From Pseudoduganella ginsengisoli (GTDB taxonomy: Bacteria; Pseudomonadota; Gammaproteobacteria; Burkholderiales; Burkholderiaceae_D), in contig NZ_WNLA01000001.1 of the NCBI RefSeq assembly GCF_009720865.1, forward strand, positions 868,001 to 932,000: a stretch of DNA of 64,000 nucleotides, in the 5' to 3' direction. The notes under the pieces were generated by a model, which saw nothing but the letters and a program-made list of their open reading frames with translations, did not search any database and was not told where the DNA came from. Shown piece after piece: positions 44,714-53,099 of the stretch. Position numbers and translations under genes: made by a program. Positions within the stretch are counted from its first letter, which is position 1. Each line of letters opens with the position of its first letter.

Positions 44714-45631
44714 TCATGCCAGCGCCAGCCGGTACTTTCCAGGCGGCGCCCCAACGCCGGCTTTGAAACGGTGGCTGAAGTGGCTCAGGTCCGCATAGCC
44801 GCACAAATCCGCCACTTGCTGTAAGGGCAGCACGGTTTCCTTCAACAGCGCCCGCGCGCGGTCCAGCCGGCGCTGCGCCACCCAGCTTGACGGCGGCATG
44901 CCGAACGATACGCGGAACATGCGCGCCAAATGGAATTCCGATAAACAGGCAATCTGCGCCAGTTCGCCCAAGGTAATGGGCCGCGCCAGGTTGGCGTCGA
45001 TGTACTCGGCCAGGCGGCGCCGCACGGCCACCGACAAGCCGCCCCGCAAGCGCGCACCGGGATCCGTCATGGCCTGCGATTGCAGCAGTTCCGACAGCGC
45101 CGCATGCGTGATTTCATTCACGCGCAACAGGGCATCGGGCCCCTGCCACGGCGTCGCCACTAATTGCTCGCACAGCGCCAGCAACTTCGGATGTTCGAAA
45201 TACGTGCGGTCAGCCAGCGTCAGTTCGCGCGGTTCGCGGTCCAGTTCCAGTACGGCGCGGCTGGTGAAGTGTTCCGGCATGAAGTACACGTGCAGCAGGC
45301 GCAAGTTGCCCCGCACCAGCCATGACGACTCATGCCAGTCCGGCAACGTGCACAGCCGGTTTGGCCCGCCATACAGGCCCGGCGTGCCATTGCGCTCCGT
45401 GCGGTAGCCGCCGCCCAGGTAGCAAGAAAACGTGTGGTGGCCAGGCTGCGAATAAATGGTTTCCGCTTCAATGGTTTCGCGCTGCCAGATGGCTGCCGCC
45501 ATGCCATCGCCCAGCCACGCGAAGCGCTCCAGGGTCGCATCCGTGCCGCACATCGTCTTGAAGACGGCGTGTGAAATCGCATCCGCACCGGGTGCGAAGG
45601 AAGCAGCAGCGGAAGGGGAAAAGGTGGCCAT
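44714..45631 (-). CDS. AraC-family transcriptional regulator
   Basis: A 305-residue regulator. The C-terminal 100 residues hold the two AraC helix-turn-helix motifs (ITLGELAQIACLSEFHLARM and LQQVADLCGYADLSHFSHRF). The N-terminal part is a cupin-like effector domain. It is divergent from the EamA exporter by 161 bases, with two near-identical direct repeats between them, and is the likely activator of that operon. Confidence 0.92.
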   Translation of the reverse strand: MATFSPSAAASFAPGADAISHAVFKTMCGTDATLERFAWLGDGMAAAIWQRETIEAETIYSQPGHHTFSCYLGGGYRTERNGTPGLYGGPNRLCTLPDWHESSWLVRGNLRLLHVYFMPEHFTSRAVLELDREPRELTLADRTYFEHPKLLALCEQLVATPWQGPDALLRVNEITHAALSELLQSQAMTDPGARLRGGLSVAVRRRLAEYIDANLARPITLGELAQIACLSEFHLARMFRVSFGMPPSSWVAQRRLDRARALLKETVLPLQQVADLCGYADLSHFSHRFKAGVGAPPGKYRLALA

Positions 45632-45682
45632 GCAGCCAGTCTAGCATCCGCGAAGCCTGTTTGCCGGACACTGGAAAAAAGT

Positions 45683-45741
45683 GCGCAAGATCAGACAATC
45701 AGCCTGAAAACCCGCCGCATTTGCGCAATCTGAGACAAGTC
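45683..45741. promoter_or_regulatory. Direct repeats between AraC regulator and EamA exporter
   Basis: GCGCAAGATCAGACAATC (45683-45700) and GCGCAATCTGAGACAAGTC (45723-45741) share a GCGCAA...GACAA core and are spaced 40 bases apart, about four helical turns. This is the arrangement of AraC-type binding sites. Confidence 0.5.
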
Positions 45742-45792
45742 CGGCGCAGTTGGCGCACGCAAGATGGCGGCATCGCATCAAGGAGCACCATC

Positions 45793-46695
45793 ATGAATAT
45801 CTTTCTCTACCTGCTGACTGTCCTGATCTGGGGCACCACGTGGATTGCCATTAAATTCCAGCTGGGCGCCGTCCCCGCCCCCGTGTCGATTGCCTACCGT
45901 TTCTGGCTGGCCGCCGCCGTGCTGCTCATCGTCTTGAACGTGCTGCGCAAGCCGGTATGGCCGCCGCGCGCCGCGTGGCGCTACTTGCTGGCGCAGGGTC
46001 TGGCCCTGTTTTGCTGTAATTTCCTGTGCTTTTATTACGCCAGCCAGTGGGTGCCGAGCGGCTTAGTCGCCGTCGTGTTTTCCACGGCGCCGATCTTGAA
46101 TGCACTGAATGGCCGCCTGTTCCTGGGCCGCGCCATCAAGCCGCAAGTCATCGCAGGCGCGCTGCTGGGCTTAACGGGGATTGCGCTGCTGTTCTTGCCG
46201 CAAATGCAGGGCCACTGGAACGACAGCGGCATGCTGGCCGGCCTGGCGCTGGCGCTGCTGGGCACGTTGTTCTTTTCAACGGGGAATTTGCTGTCGAGCC
46301 GCATGCAGGCGCTGGGCCTGACGCCGTGGATGACCAACAGCTGGGCCATGCTGATCGGCGCCTCCGTCCTCACGTGCGGCGCGCTGGCGCTGGGCATGCC
46401 ATTCACATTCGAGCCCGGCGCGCGCTATCTCGGGTCGCTGCTGTACCTGGCAATTCCCGGCTCCGTCATTGCGTTCACGGCGTACCTGTTGCTGGTGGGC
46501 CGCATTGGTCCGGACCGCGCCGCCTATTCCACAGTATTATTCCCCATCGTGGCGCTGACCGTGTCCACGGTATTTGAAGGCTATCACTGGAGCGCCGCCG
46601 CATTGGGCGGGCTGGCGCTGGTCCTGGCTGGCAACCTGCTGGCCTTCATGCCGGGCCTGCGCTGGCCCTTCAATAATAAACCCGCACTGGAATAG
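45793..46695 (+). CDS. EamA (DMT) family transporter
   Basis: A 300-residue inner-membrane transporter with about ten hydrophobic helices in two EamA repeats. It opens MNIFLYLLTVLIWGTTWIAI, which is typical. Relatives export amino acids or other metabolites. The start follows AGGAG. It is divergent from an AraC regulator, and an amidohydrolase follows ten bases later, so the three may form a small detoxification or export unit. Substrate unknown. Confidence 0.92.
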   Translation: MNIFLYLLTVLIWGTTWIAIKFQLGAVPAPVSIAYRFWLAAAVLLIVLNVLRKPVWPPRAAWRYLLAQGLALFCCNFLCFYYASQWVPSGLVAVVFSTAPILNALNGRLFLGRAIKPQVIAGALLGLTGIALLFLPQMQGHWNDSGMLAGLALALLGTLFFSTGNLLSSRMQALGLTPWMTNSWAMLIGASVLTCGALALGMPFTFEPGARYLGSLLYLAIPGSVIAFTAYLLLVGRIGPDRAAYSTVLFPIVALTVSTVFEGYHWSAAALGGLALVLAGNLLAFMPGLRWPFNNKPALE

Positions 46696-46704
46696 GAGCA
46701 CCGC

Positions 46705-48465
46705 ATGGCAGCAGCTGGCAGGACCCTCGCGTTACTTTTCTCCCTCCTGCCGGCCGCCGTCTGGGCCGCGCCCGCCGATACGGTCTACCGCAACGGCTAC
46801 GTCTACACCATCGATGCGCACAACAGCGTGCAGCAAGCGCTGGCCGTGCGCAACGGCCGCATCGCCTATGTCGGCGATGATGACGGCGCCGGCGCGCATA
46901 TCGGCCCGAAAACCCGCGTGATTGATTTGCAGGGCCGCATGCTGATGCCCGGCTTGATCGACGCGCACATGCACCCGCAATCGGGCGGTTCGCGCTTACT
47001 CAATTGCAGCCTGGATTACCAGCGCCTGACGGTGCCGCAATTCCAGGCCCGCATCCAGGCGTGCCTGGACAAAGAAAAAGATGACCCGAAACGGTGGCTC
47101 ATCGTCGTCAACTGGTTCCAGCAAGGCATGCAGCCGGAAAACGTGGACATGACGCACGCCGCGCTCGATGTGCTGAAGACCAGCCGCCCGATTGTCGTAC
47201 GCTCGTCATTCGGCCACTCCGTGCTGCTCAACAGTAAAGCAATGCAGCTGGCCAAAGTCACGCGCGATGCCAAGGCGCCGCCGGCCGGCAAGATTGCGCG
47301 CGATGCGCAAGGCGAACCGACCGGCATCCTGGAAGATGCAGCGCAGGATTTGGCGATGGATTTGCTGCCGCCGCTGACGCCGAAAGAAAACCTGTCCGCC
47401 ACCAAAGCCGCGCTGGACGCCATGCGGCGCCAGGGCGTGACGACCTTCCTCGATGCGTTCACGGACCCGGAAACCTTGACGGCCTACCGCGACGTGCAGC
47501 GCGCAGGCAAACTCACGGCCCGCGCGCATTTCGCCGTGCTGATCGATCACGATAAAGACGCTCCCGGCAAACGGGTGGCTGCCGCCGTCAAGCTGGCAAA
47601 GCAATTCGACCAGGGCGCCGTCCGCCCCGCCCCATCGATGCAAGTGCGCCACGCCAAGCTGTTCATGGATGGCGTGATTTCCGCGCCCGCCTTCACTGGC
47701 GCGATGCTGGAACCGTACTGGGTCAACCGGGGTACGGCTGAGCAGCCGGACTGGGGGCCGGGCACGGACAACGGACCGGCAAGCTACTTCAGCCCCGCAC
47801 TGCTGCGCGCCACGCTCAACGCGCTGGCCAAGGCCAAACTCGATCCGCACATCCACACGGATGGCGACCGCGCCGTGCGCGACACGCTCGACGCCTTGCA
47901 AGACGTGCGCAAGACTGCCGCAGGCAAAGCCTTGCGGGCCGCGCTGGCGCACGGAGAAATCATCGACCCCGCCGACTATCCCCGTTTCGTACAACTCGAT
48001 GCGACACCGGTGCTGTCCTTCCAGTGGGCCAAGCCGGCGCCGGACACGATCGGTGCGCTGAAGGATTACATGGGCCCGAAACGCTATGAAACCGTGGAGC
48101 CGCAAGCCGTGCTGCAAGCGGCCGGCGCGCGGATAGCCTTCGGCAGCGACTGGCCGGTTGATCCGCTTGACCAGTGGTTTGCCTTGAAAGTGGCGGTGAC
48201 CCGCATGGCGGCGCCGGACGCCGGACCCGAATATGCGGGCCGGCTGACGCAGCAACCCGGCATGACGGTGGCCGACGCATTGCGGGCCATGACCATCAAT
48301 GCGGCTTACACGCTGCGCATGGAACAGCAGACCGGATCGCTGGAAGTGGGCAAGCTGGCCGATATGATCATCCTGGACCGCAATGTGTTCGACATTGCAC
48401 CGGAAGACTTGGCCAGCGTGAAGGTGGAGCAGACGGTGGTGGGAGGACGCACCGTCTGGCCGTGA
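46705..48465 (+). CDS. Exported YtcJ-like amidohydrolase
   Basis: A 586-residue metal-dependent hydrolase with a signal peptide (residues 1-21, ending VWA). The amidohydrolase fold has the metal site DAHMHPQSGG (about 90) and FGSDWPVDP (about 480), where the late aspartate sits. It matches the YtcJ/TIM-barrel group. The substrate is not known. It lies ten bases after the EamA gene and ends three bases before the convergent trmB. Confidence 0.88.
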   Translation: MAAAGRTLALLFSLLPAAVWAAPADTVYRNGYVYTIDAHNSVQQALAVRNGRIAYVGDDDGAGAHIGPKTRVIDLQGRMLMPGLIDAHMHPQSGGSRLLNCSLDYQRLTVPQFQARIQACLDKEKDDPKRWLIVVNWFQQGMQPENVDMTHAALDVLKTSRPIVVRSSFGHSVLLNSKAMQLAKVTRDAKAPPAGKIARDAQGEPTGILEDAAQDLAMDLLPPLTPKENLSATKAALDAMRRQGVTTFLDAFTDPETLTAYRDVQRAGKLTARAHFAVLIDHDKDAPGKRVAAAVKLAKQFDQGAVRPAPSMQVRHAKLFMDGVISAPAFTGAMLEPYWVNRGTAEQPDWGPGTDNGPASYFSPALLRATLNALAKAKLDPHIHTDGDRAVRDTLDALQDVRKTAAGKALRAALAHGEIIDPADYPRFVQLDATPVLSFQWAKPAPDTIGALKDYMGPKRYETVEPQAVLQAAGARIAFGSDWPVDPLDQWFALKVAVTRMAAPDAGPEYAGRLTQQPGMTVADALRAMTINAAYTLRMEQQTGSLEVGKLADMIILDRNVFDIAPEDLASVKVEQTVVGGRTVWP

Positions 48466-48468
48466 AGA

Positions 48469-49200
48469 TTATTTTTTGGTGAACACCAGGTCCCACACGC
48501 CATGGCCCAGTTTCAGGCCGCGGTTTTCAAACTTGGTCAGCGGGCGGTAAGCCGGTTGCGGCGCATAGCCGTCCGCCGTGTTTTGCAGCCCCTCCTCGGC
48601 GCCCAGCACTTCCAGCATTTGCACGGCATAGTCTTCCCAGTCCGTTGCGCAGTGCAGGTAGCCGCCCGGCGCCAGCTTTTGCACCAGGTGCTTGACGAAT
48701 GGCGCCTGGATCAGGCGGCGCTTGTTGTGGCGCGCCTTGTGCCACGGGTCCGGGAAGAAGATGTGCACGCCGGCCAGCGAATGATCGGCAATCATGAAGT
48801 TCAGCACTTCCACGGCGTCATGCTGGATGATGCGCAAGTTCGACAGGTTTTGCTCGCCGATGAGTTTCAACAGGCTGCCCACGCCAGGCGTGTGCACTTC
48901 AACGCCGATGAAATCTTTTTCCGGCATGGCGGCGGCAATGTGCGCCGTGGTGCCGCCCATGCCAAAGCCGATTTCCAGGATCACGGGCGCCTTGCGGCCA
49001 AACGTTTGCTCGTAGTCCAGCGGTGCTTTGTTGTATTCAACGAGGAATTTCGGACCCTGCTCTTCCAGCGCACGCGCCTGTCCGGTCGACAGGCGGCCGG
49101 CGCGCGTAACGAAACTGCGGATGCGGTGCTCGGTCGGGTCATACAGCATGCCGCGCACAGGGCTGGTATTCGGCTTGTTATCAGGCGTATCAGAAGACAT
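48469..49200 (-). CDS. trmB: tRNA (guanine-N7-)-methyltransferase
   Basis: A 243-residue SAM enzyme that methylates G46 of tRNA. It has the SAM loop [20 protein letters not shown] near residue 75, and the family marker [19 protein letters not shown] near residue 152. The N-terminal 35 residues are a variable tail. It is convergent with the amidohydrolase gene. Confidence 0.96.
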   Translation of the reverse strand: MSSDTPDNKPNTSPVRGMLYDPTEHRIRSFVTRAGRLSTGQARALEEQGPKFLVEYNKAPLDYEQTFGRKAPVILEIGFGMGGTTAHIAAAMPEKDFIGVEVHTPGVGSLLKLIGEQNLSNLRIIQHDAVEVLNFMIADHSLAGVHIFFPDPWHKARHNKRRLIQAPFVKHLVQKLAPGGYLHCATDWEDYAVQMLEVLGAEEGLQNTADGYAPQPAYRPLTKFENRGLKLGHGVWDLVFTKK

Positions 49201-49304
49201 GGATGTGCATAAAAATCAGAGACAATCCACCATTATACGTCCGTTGCCGCCATCTTCCTCCAGCCTGCGATAATAGCGGCCTTGTTATCTCCACTGTGAC
49301 TCCT

Positions 49305-49814
49305 ATGATCGATGCACTCTTGCTGGCCGCCATGGCCCTGTCGCTGGCCGCCATGGCGTGGCTGCTGAAAGGCGGCTTCCGCCCGCCTGCGCCGCCGCCA
49401 TCGGCGCTGAAAGACATGCGCGCCTACACGCCGCCTGCGCCGCCGGCGCCGGGTGCACACTGGTCCGACGGCGGCCGGCTGCAAACGGAAGTGGTGGCCG
49501 AATCGCGCTATGCGGACACCGTACGCGAACTGGCCGGTGAACATGGCGATGATGGCGCCGACACGCGCCTGCAAGCGGTGTTGATGGTCGACCAGGCGAA
49601 TCCGTATGACGACAAGCCTGTTGCTGTTTTTATCAGTGGCCGCATGGTCGGCTACCTGGCGGCCAAGGATGCGCAAGCGTTCCGCCAGCAGCAGGTGCGG
49701 CAAGACATCGTGGGCCAGGCCGTGTCGTGCGACGCAGCCATCCGCGGCGGCAAACTGTGGAATGGCAAACGGCTGACTTATGCTGTATGGCTCGATATCG
49801 AACCACAACGGTAA
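49305..49814 (+). CDS. Membrane-anchored HIRAN-like protein
   Basis: A 169-residue protein. One N-terminal hydrophobic helix (residues about 3-22) and a Pro/Ala-rich linker lead to a C-terminal domain (about 60-165). That domain has VVAESRYADTVRELAGEHG and NPYDDKPVAVFISGRMVGYL, the pattern of stand-alone HIRAN-like domains. The HIRAN fold binds DNA ends in helicases. A membrane-anchored version would have to act elsewhere or be misassigned. The start at 49305 is the first ATG that gives the hydrophobic helix. Confidence 0.7.
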   Translation: MIDALLLAAMALSLAAMAWLLKGGFRPPAPPPSALKDMRAYTPPAPPAPGAHWSDGGRLQTEVVAESRYADTVRELAGEHGDDGADTRLQAVLMVDQANPYDDKPVAVFISGRMVGYLAAKDAQAFRQQQVRQDIVGQAVSCDAAIRGGKLWNGKRLTYAVWLDIEPQR

Positions 49815-49956
49815 AGCTTGCAGTGTTGTTGCAATTCTGACCTCGAGTTCATTCCCAGCCCGCCGATAACGACAGCAGGCGGGCCGGTTCGTATAATGGT
49901 GGAATCCCCGTAAGCTGCATGGACGTGCCATGACGGCGTGTTTTCATGGAGTGAGT

Positions 49957-51438
49957 ATGGCCACCGTCGCAATCAATTTTTCACAAGCGACCATCGATGC
50001 ACTGGCAGCGCAGCGCGCCAGTGCTCCCGCAGCACCCACCTTGGGCAAGGCCATCGACCAGGTAATCCAGGCCGGCTATAGCTTCTCTGCCAACCACTAT
50101 TTTTACAGCGACATCTTGCTGGCCACGCCGGAAAGCTGGCTGACGTACCCGGATGGCGGCTACCAGTATTTTTATGGCATGACGAAGACCGGCGCCACCA
50201 GCGGCGCCATTACCGCCACCATGCTGGAAGACTATGCGCCGGATGCTTACCGGCTGGTGTATGAGGGACAGCTGAAATTCAGCTATACGACCAATGCGGA
50301 CAACGGCGTGGTGCTCACCAACGAGGGCGGCGCCGTCACCCGCGTCACGCTGGAATCCCGCCTGGCGCCCGATGATGCGAAGTACGACAAGGTATTTGGC
50401 AATACCACGACGGTCTTGAGCGGCACGCTGTCCAGCGACAATGCCGTCCAGTTCAACAGCACGATCAACGCCATCAACCTCAGCGCGGACAATGTGCTGG
50501 CGTCGGCCAAAATCGCCGGGACCATCAACGCTTCCGGCAATACCGCCGACGTCGGTCTGGGCACATCCAGCGCCATGCTCAGCGGCACGGTGACATCGCT
50601 GCAGCAAACCTACACGGATGGCAGTACCTTCACGTTCAGCGGTACGGTCGCCGCCACCAGCGCAATGGCGCTCGATGAACGCCTGCTGTCCGACAGCACG
50701 TATTTCTCCGGCAATGACACCATCAGCGTGACCATGCCGGCCACCCTGCCCACCGCTTATGCCGTCAACAGCGGCGATGGCAATGACCGTATTACCATCA
50801 CAGGCGGCGGCAGCATGCTGTCCGCCAATGGCGGCAACGGCGACGACACGTTCGTGCTGGGCGACCATGGCCATACGGTGACAGGCGGCGCGGGCATGGA
50901 CAGCGCGATCTTCAGCGGCGCGCGCGCATCGTATGCCGTGGCCGCCAGCACCACGGTTACGGGAACTAGCACGGTCGCGGCCATCGGCGGCGCCACCGAT
51001 ACGTTGTCCGGCATCGAGCGCATCCAGTTTGACAACGCCTACGTGGCGCTGGATATCGCGGGCAATGCGGGCGAGGTATTCCGCCTGTACCAGGCAGCCT
51101 TCAACCGCGTACCCGACCTGGGCGGCCTCGGTTACTGGATCAAGCAAGTGGACAATGGCCTGGCCCTGCAAACCATGGCGCGCTACTTCACGGAGTCCGC
51201 CGAGTTCCAGGCGTTGTATGGCGCCAATCCGGCCAATGACGCCCTGGTGACGAGCTTTTACCACAATGCGCTGCATCGCGATCCGGATGCGGGCGGCTTT
51301 GCATACTGGCTTGACGTGCTGAACCGCAAATTGGTATCGACGTCCGACATGCTGGGCTTTTTCAGCGACAGTGCGGAAAACCAGGCAGCCGTGCTGCCGG
51401 CCATCCTGACCGGCATTGCCTATACCCCATATAACTGA
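49957..51438 (+). CDS. DUF4214 protein with RTX-like segment
   Basis: A 493-residue protein with no signal peptide. The N-terminal 240 residues are beta-rich and unassigned. The middle (about 270-320) has glycine/aspartate repeats like RTX calcium-binding units (SGDGNDRITI, GGNGDDTFVLG, TGGAGMDSAIF). The C-terminus has two DUF4214 units (RVPDLGGLGYWIKQVDNG, HRDPDAGGFAYWLDVLN). Such proteins are often type I secreted and linked to the cell surface. The start at 49957 has GGAG ahead of it. Confidence 0.82.
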   Translation: MATVAINFSQATIDALAAQRASAPAAPTLGKAIDQVIQAGYSFSANHYFYSDILLATPESWLTYPDGGYQYFYGMTKTGATSGAITATMLEDYAPDAYRLVYEGQLKFSYTTNADNGVVLTNEGGAVTRVTLESRLAPDDAKYDKVFGNTTTVLSGTLSSDNAVQFNSTINAINLSADNVLASAKIAGTINASGNTADVGLGTSSAMLSGTVTSLQQTYTDGSTFTFSGTVAATSAMALDERLLSDSTYFSGNDTISVTMPATLPTAYAVNSGDGNDRITITGGGSMLSANGGNGDDTFVLGDHGHTVTGGAGMDSAIFSGARASYAVAASTTVTGTSTVAAIGGATDTLSGIERIQFDNAYVALDIAGNAGEVFRLYQAAFNRVPDLGGLGYWIKQVDNGLALQTMARYFTESAEFQALYGANPANDALVTSFYHNALHRDPDAGGFAYWLDVLNRKLVSTSDMLGFFSDSAENQAAVLPAILTGIAYTPYN

Positions 51439-51589
51439 CGCCACTGTGGCGTGGCTGCCATGTTGGTACCATTAACAGCTTGTAAAGCGTAACTTTACGA
51501 TAGTAATATCAAATCGAAAGATTTCTTATTCCGGTGCAAGCAGCAAAGGGCGCCGGATGCTCACCTCGTGCGCTTTAAAGGAGAGTCTC

Positions 51590-51796
51590 ATGACAAAGCA
51601 TGGTCCGAAATCTTGCCAGCGCACCGATCAACGGACGGAAGCCATCGTCCAGCATGCGATCGCGCTGATGTCCGTCGCCGGCGTTCAAGAAGCGGCACGC
51701 TACCTGCGGCGTTTCAACGTCGCGCCTGAAACCATCAAACGTATCGTGGGAAATGGCCGGCGCCGAATCGTGCCGGTGCACGCTGGCGCGCGCTGA
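51590..51796 (+). CDS. Small basic hypothetical protein
   Basis: A 68-residue basic protein (MTKHGPKSCQRTDQRTEAIV at the start), rich in Arg and Lys. It has one amphipathic helix around residues 15-45 and no known domain. GGAGAG precedes the ATG at 51590. It ends ten bases before the convergent tRNA-Gly gene. The composition suggests nucleic acid binding, but this is only a guess. Confidence 0.62.
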   Translation: MTKHGPKSCQRTDQRTEAIVQHAIALMSVAGVQEAARYLRRFNVAPETIKRIVGNGRRRIVPVHAGAR

Positions 51797-51806
51797 AGGG
51801 AATGTC

Positions 51807-51880
51807 TGGAGCGGGTGAAGGGAATCGAACCCTCGTCATAAGCTTGGGAAGCTTCAGCTCTACCATTGAGCTACACCCGC
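51807..51880 (-). tRNA. tRNA-Gly (anticodon CCC)
   Basis: The 74-base gene folds as a cloverleaf: acceptor GCGGGTG/CACCCGC, D-arm GCTC/GAGC, anticodon loop TTCCCAA (anticodon CCC, reading GGG), T-arm with GGTTCGATTCC, and an encoded 3' CCA preceded by T. It resembles the E. coli tRNA-Gly(CCC). The outer pair of the anticodon stem (G27-A43) is mismatched, which is minor. Confidence 0.95.
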
Positions 51881-51951
51881 ATGCCTCGCATTCTACGCGG
51901 TAAAGCGCGGCATTGGCAAATCCGCAATGTGCCTGCTGCGCGCAAGAGGAT

Positions 51952-52965
51952 TTATTCGGGCGCCTGTACCTTGTAGCCCTTCGCCTGCAACTCCGCCAGC
52001 AAGCCGTTTGGATTCATTAACTCGCGCATCGACAACAGTGCGAACGTGCTGTTGTTGGCTGCCAGCGCTTTTTCCGCCGCGCCCAGCCACTTGCTGCGCT
52101 GGCGCTGCTCGGTTTCTTTCAGCGCAGTCTGGTCGCGCATGCCGCCGGCGCCAAATATGGCGTCCTTGCATGCCTGTTCCACTGTATTGAAATCGACTTT
52201 GCGGATCACATCCATGTCGCCGATGGCCCACGCAGCCGCCCGCGCGCGCATGACGCCGATGTCGGTTTCCAGCCGGTCCAGCGTCTTGGCAAAACACGCC
52301 GCGTCATCCATCGGCGACTTCTTGAAATTTCGGACCGTCTTGACCGGGTCTTCAAATTCGAGCTCCACATGCATGGACGTGAATTTCACGTTGTGCTGCT
52401 TGGCCAGCTTATCGATCGACTTGGCCACGTCGGAGCCATTCGACAAGCCCGCGTGCGACAAGCCTTTACGCATCAGCGCTTCGGCGGCAAAGAACGGGCG
52501 CTGGCGCTCGATGCCGTCATCTTTGCCGATATACTTTTCTTTCAGCGCCAGCCAGCGCGCATAAGTTTCGGCCGGCACCACATCCTTGAGTTTTGCGCCA
52601 TCGGGATTGTTTTGTACGCCGGGCAGGAATGGCAGTACCGTCAGGCCGCGAAAAAAGCCGACGCCGATCGATACCCCCGGCAAGCCGATATATTCCTGCG
52701 ATTGCGCCAGGATGGATTCCACTTGCTGCGAACGCCATTCCATTTTTTCCGGCAGCGGGCCATAGGTGCCGAAGATCCACAGCACATGGTCGCCGCTGGA
52801 GACTTTCCACAGCCCCGGTCCCGGACGCTGGCCGGAGATTTGAACGGTTTGCAGTTCGGAGGCTGCTGTTTCAGGCTGGGTTTCAGCAGGCGCGGTCTCG
52901 GACTGGGACCAGGCCGGCGCCATCGCGGCGCACAGGCACAGGGCGGGGAGCAAGCGTTTCAACAT
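51952..52965 (-). CDS. TraB/GumN-family protein, exported
   Basis: A 337-residue protein with a signal peptide (residues 1-20, ending AWS). The TraB/GumN signature GLWKVSSGDHVLWIFGTYGP is near residue 52. The conserved histidine of the usual GTxH motif is replaced by Tyr-Gly, which may affect a proposed metal site. Members have a Tiki-like protease fold. The target is unknown. It lies between tRNA-Gly and the flagellin gene on the same strand. Confidence 0.85.
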   Translation of the reverse strand: MLKRLLPALCLCAAMAPAWSQSETAPAETQPETAASELQTVQISGQRPGPGLWKVSSGDHVLWIFGTYGPLPEKMEWRSQQVESILAQSQEYIGLPGVSIGVGFFRGLTVLPFLPGVQNNPDGAKLKDVVPAETYARWLALKEKYIGKDDGIERQRPFFAAEALMRKGLSHAGLSNGSDVAKSIDKLAKQHNVKFTSMHVELEFEDPVKTVRNFKKSPMDDAACFAKTLDRLETDIGVMRARAAAWAIGDMDVIRKVDFNTVEQACKDAIFGAGGMRDQTALKETEQRQRSKWLGAAEKALAANNSTFALLSMRELMNPNGLLAELQAKGYKVQAPE

Positions 52966-53099
52966 CAGTCATCTCCTGGAAGTGGGAAGCTGATGTTACA
53001 TCGGAGAAATTTAAATCTAACAACGAATTCGTTACAAATTGTTCAAGGTGGCGGCCGTACAATGGACTTCGAACCTGTCCTGAGGTGTCACCACAGGCA

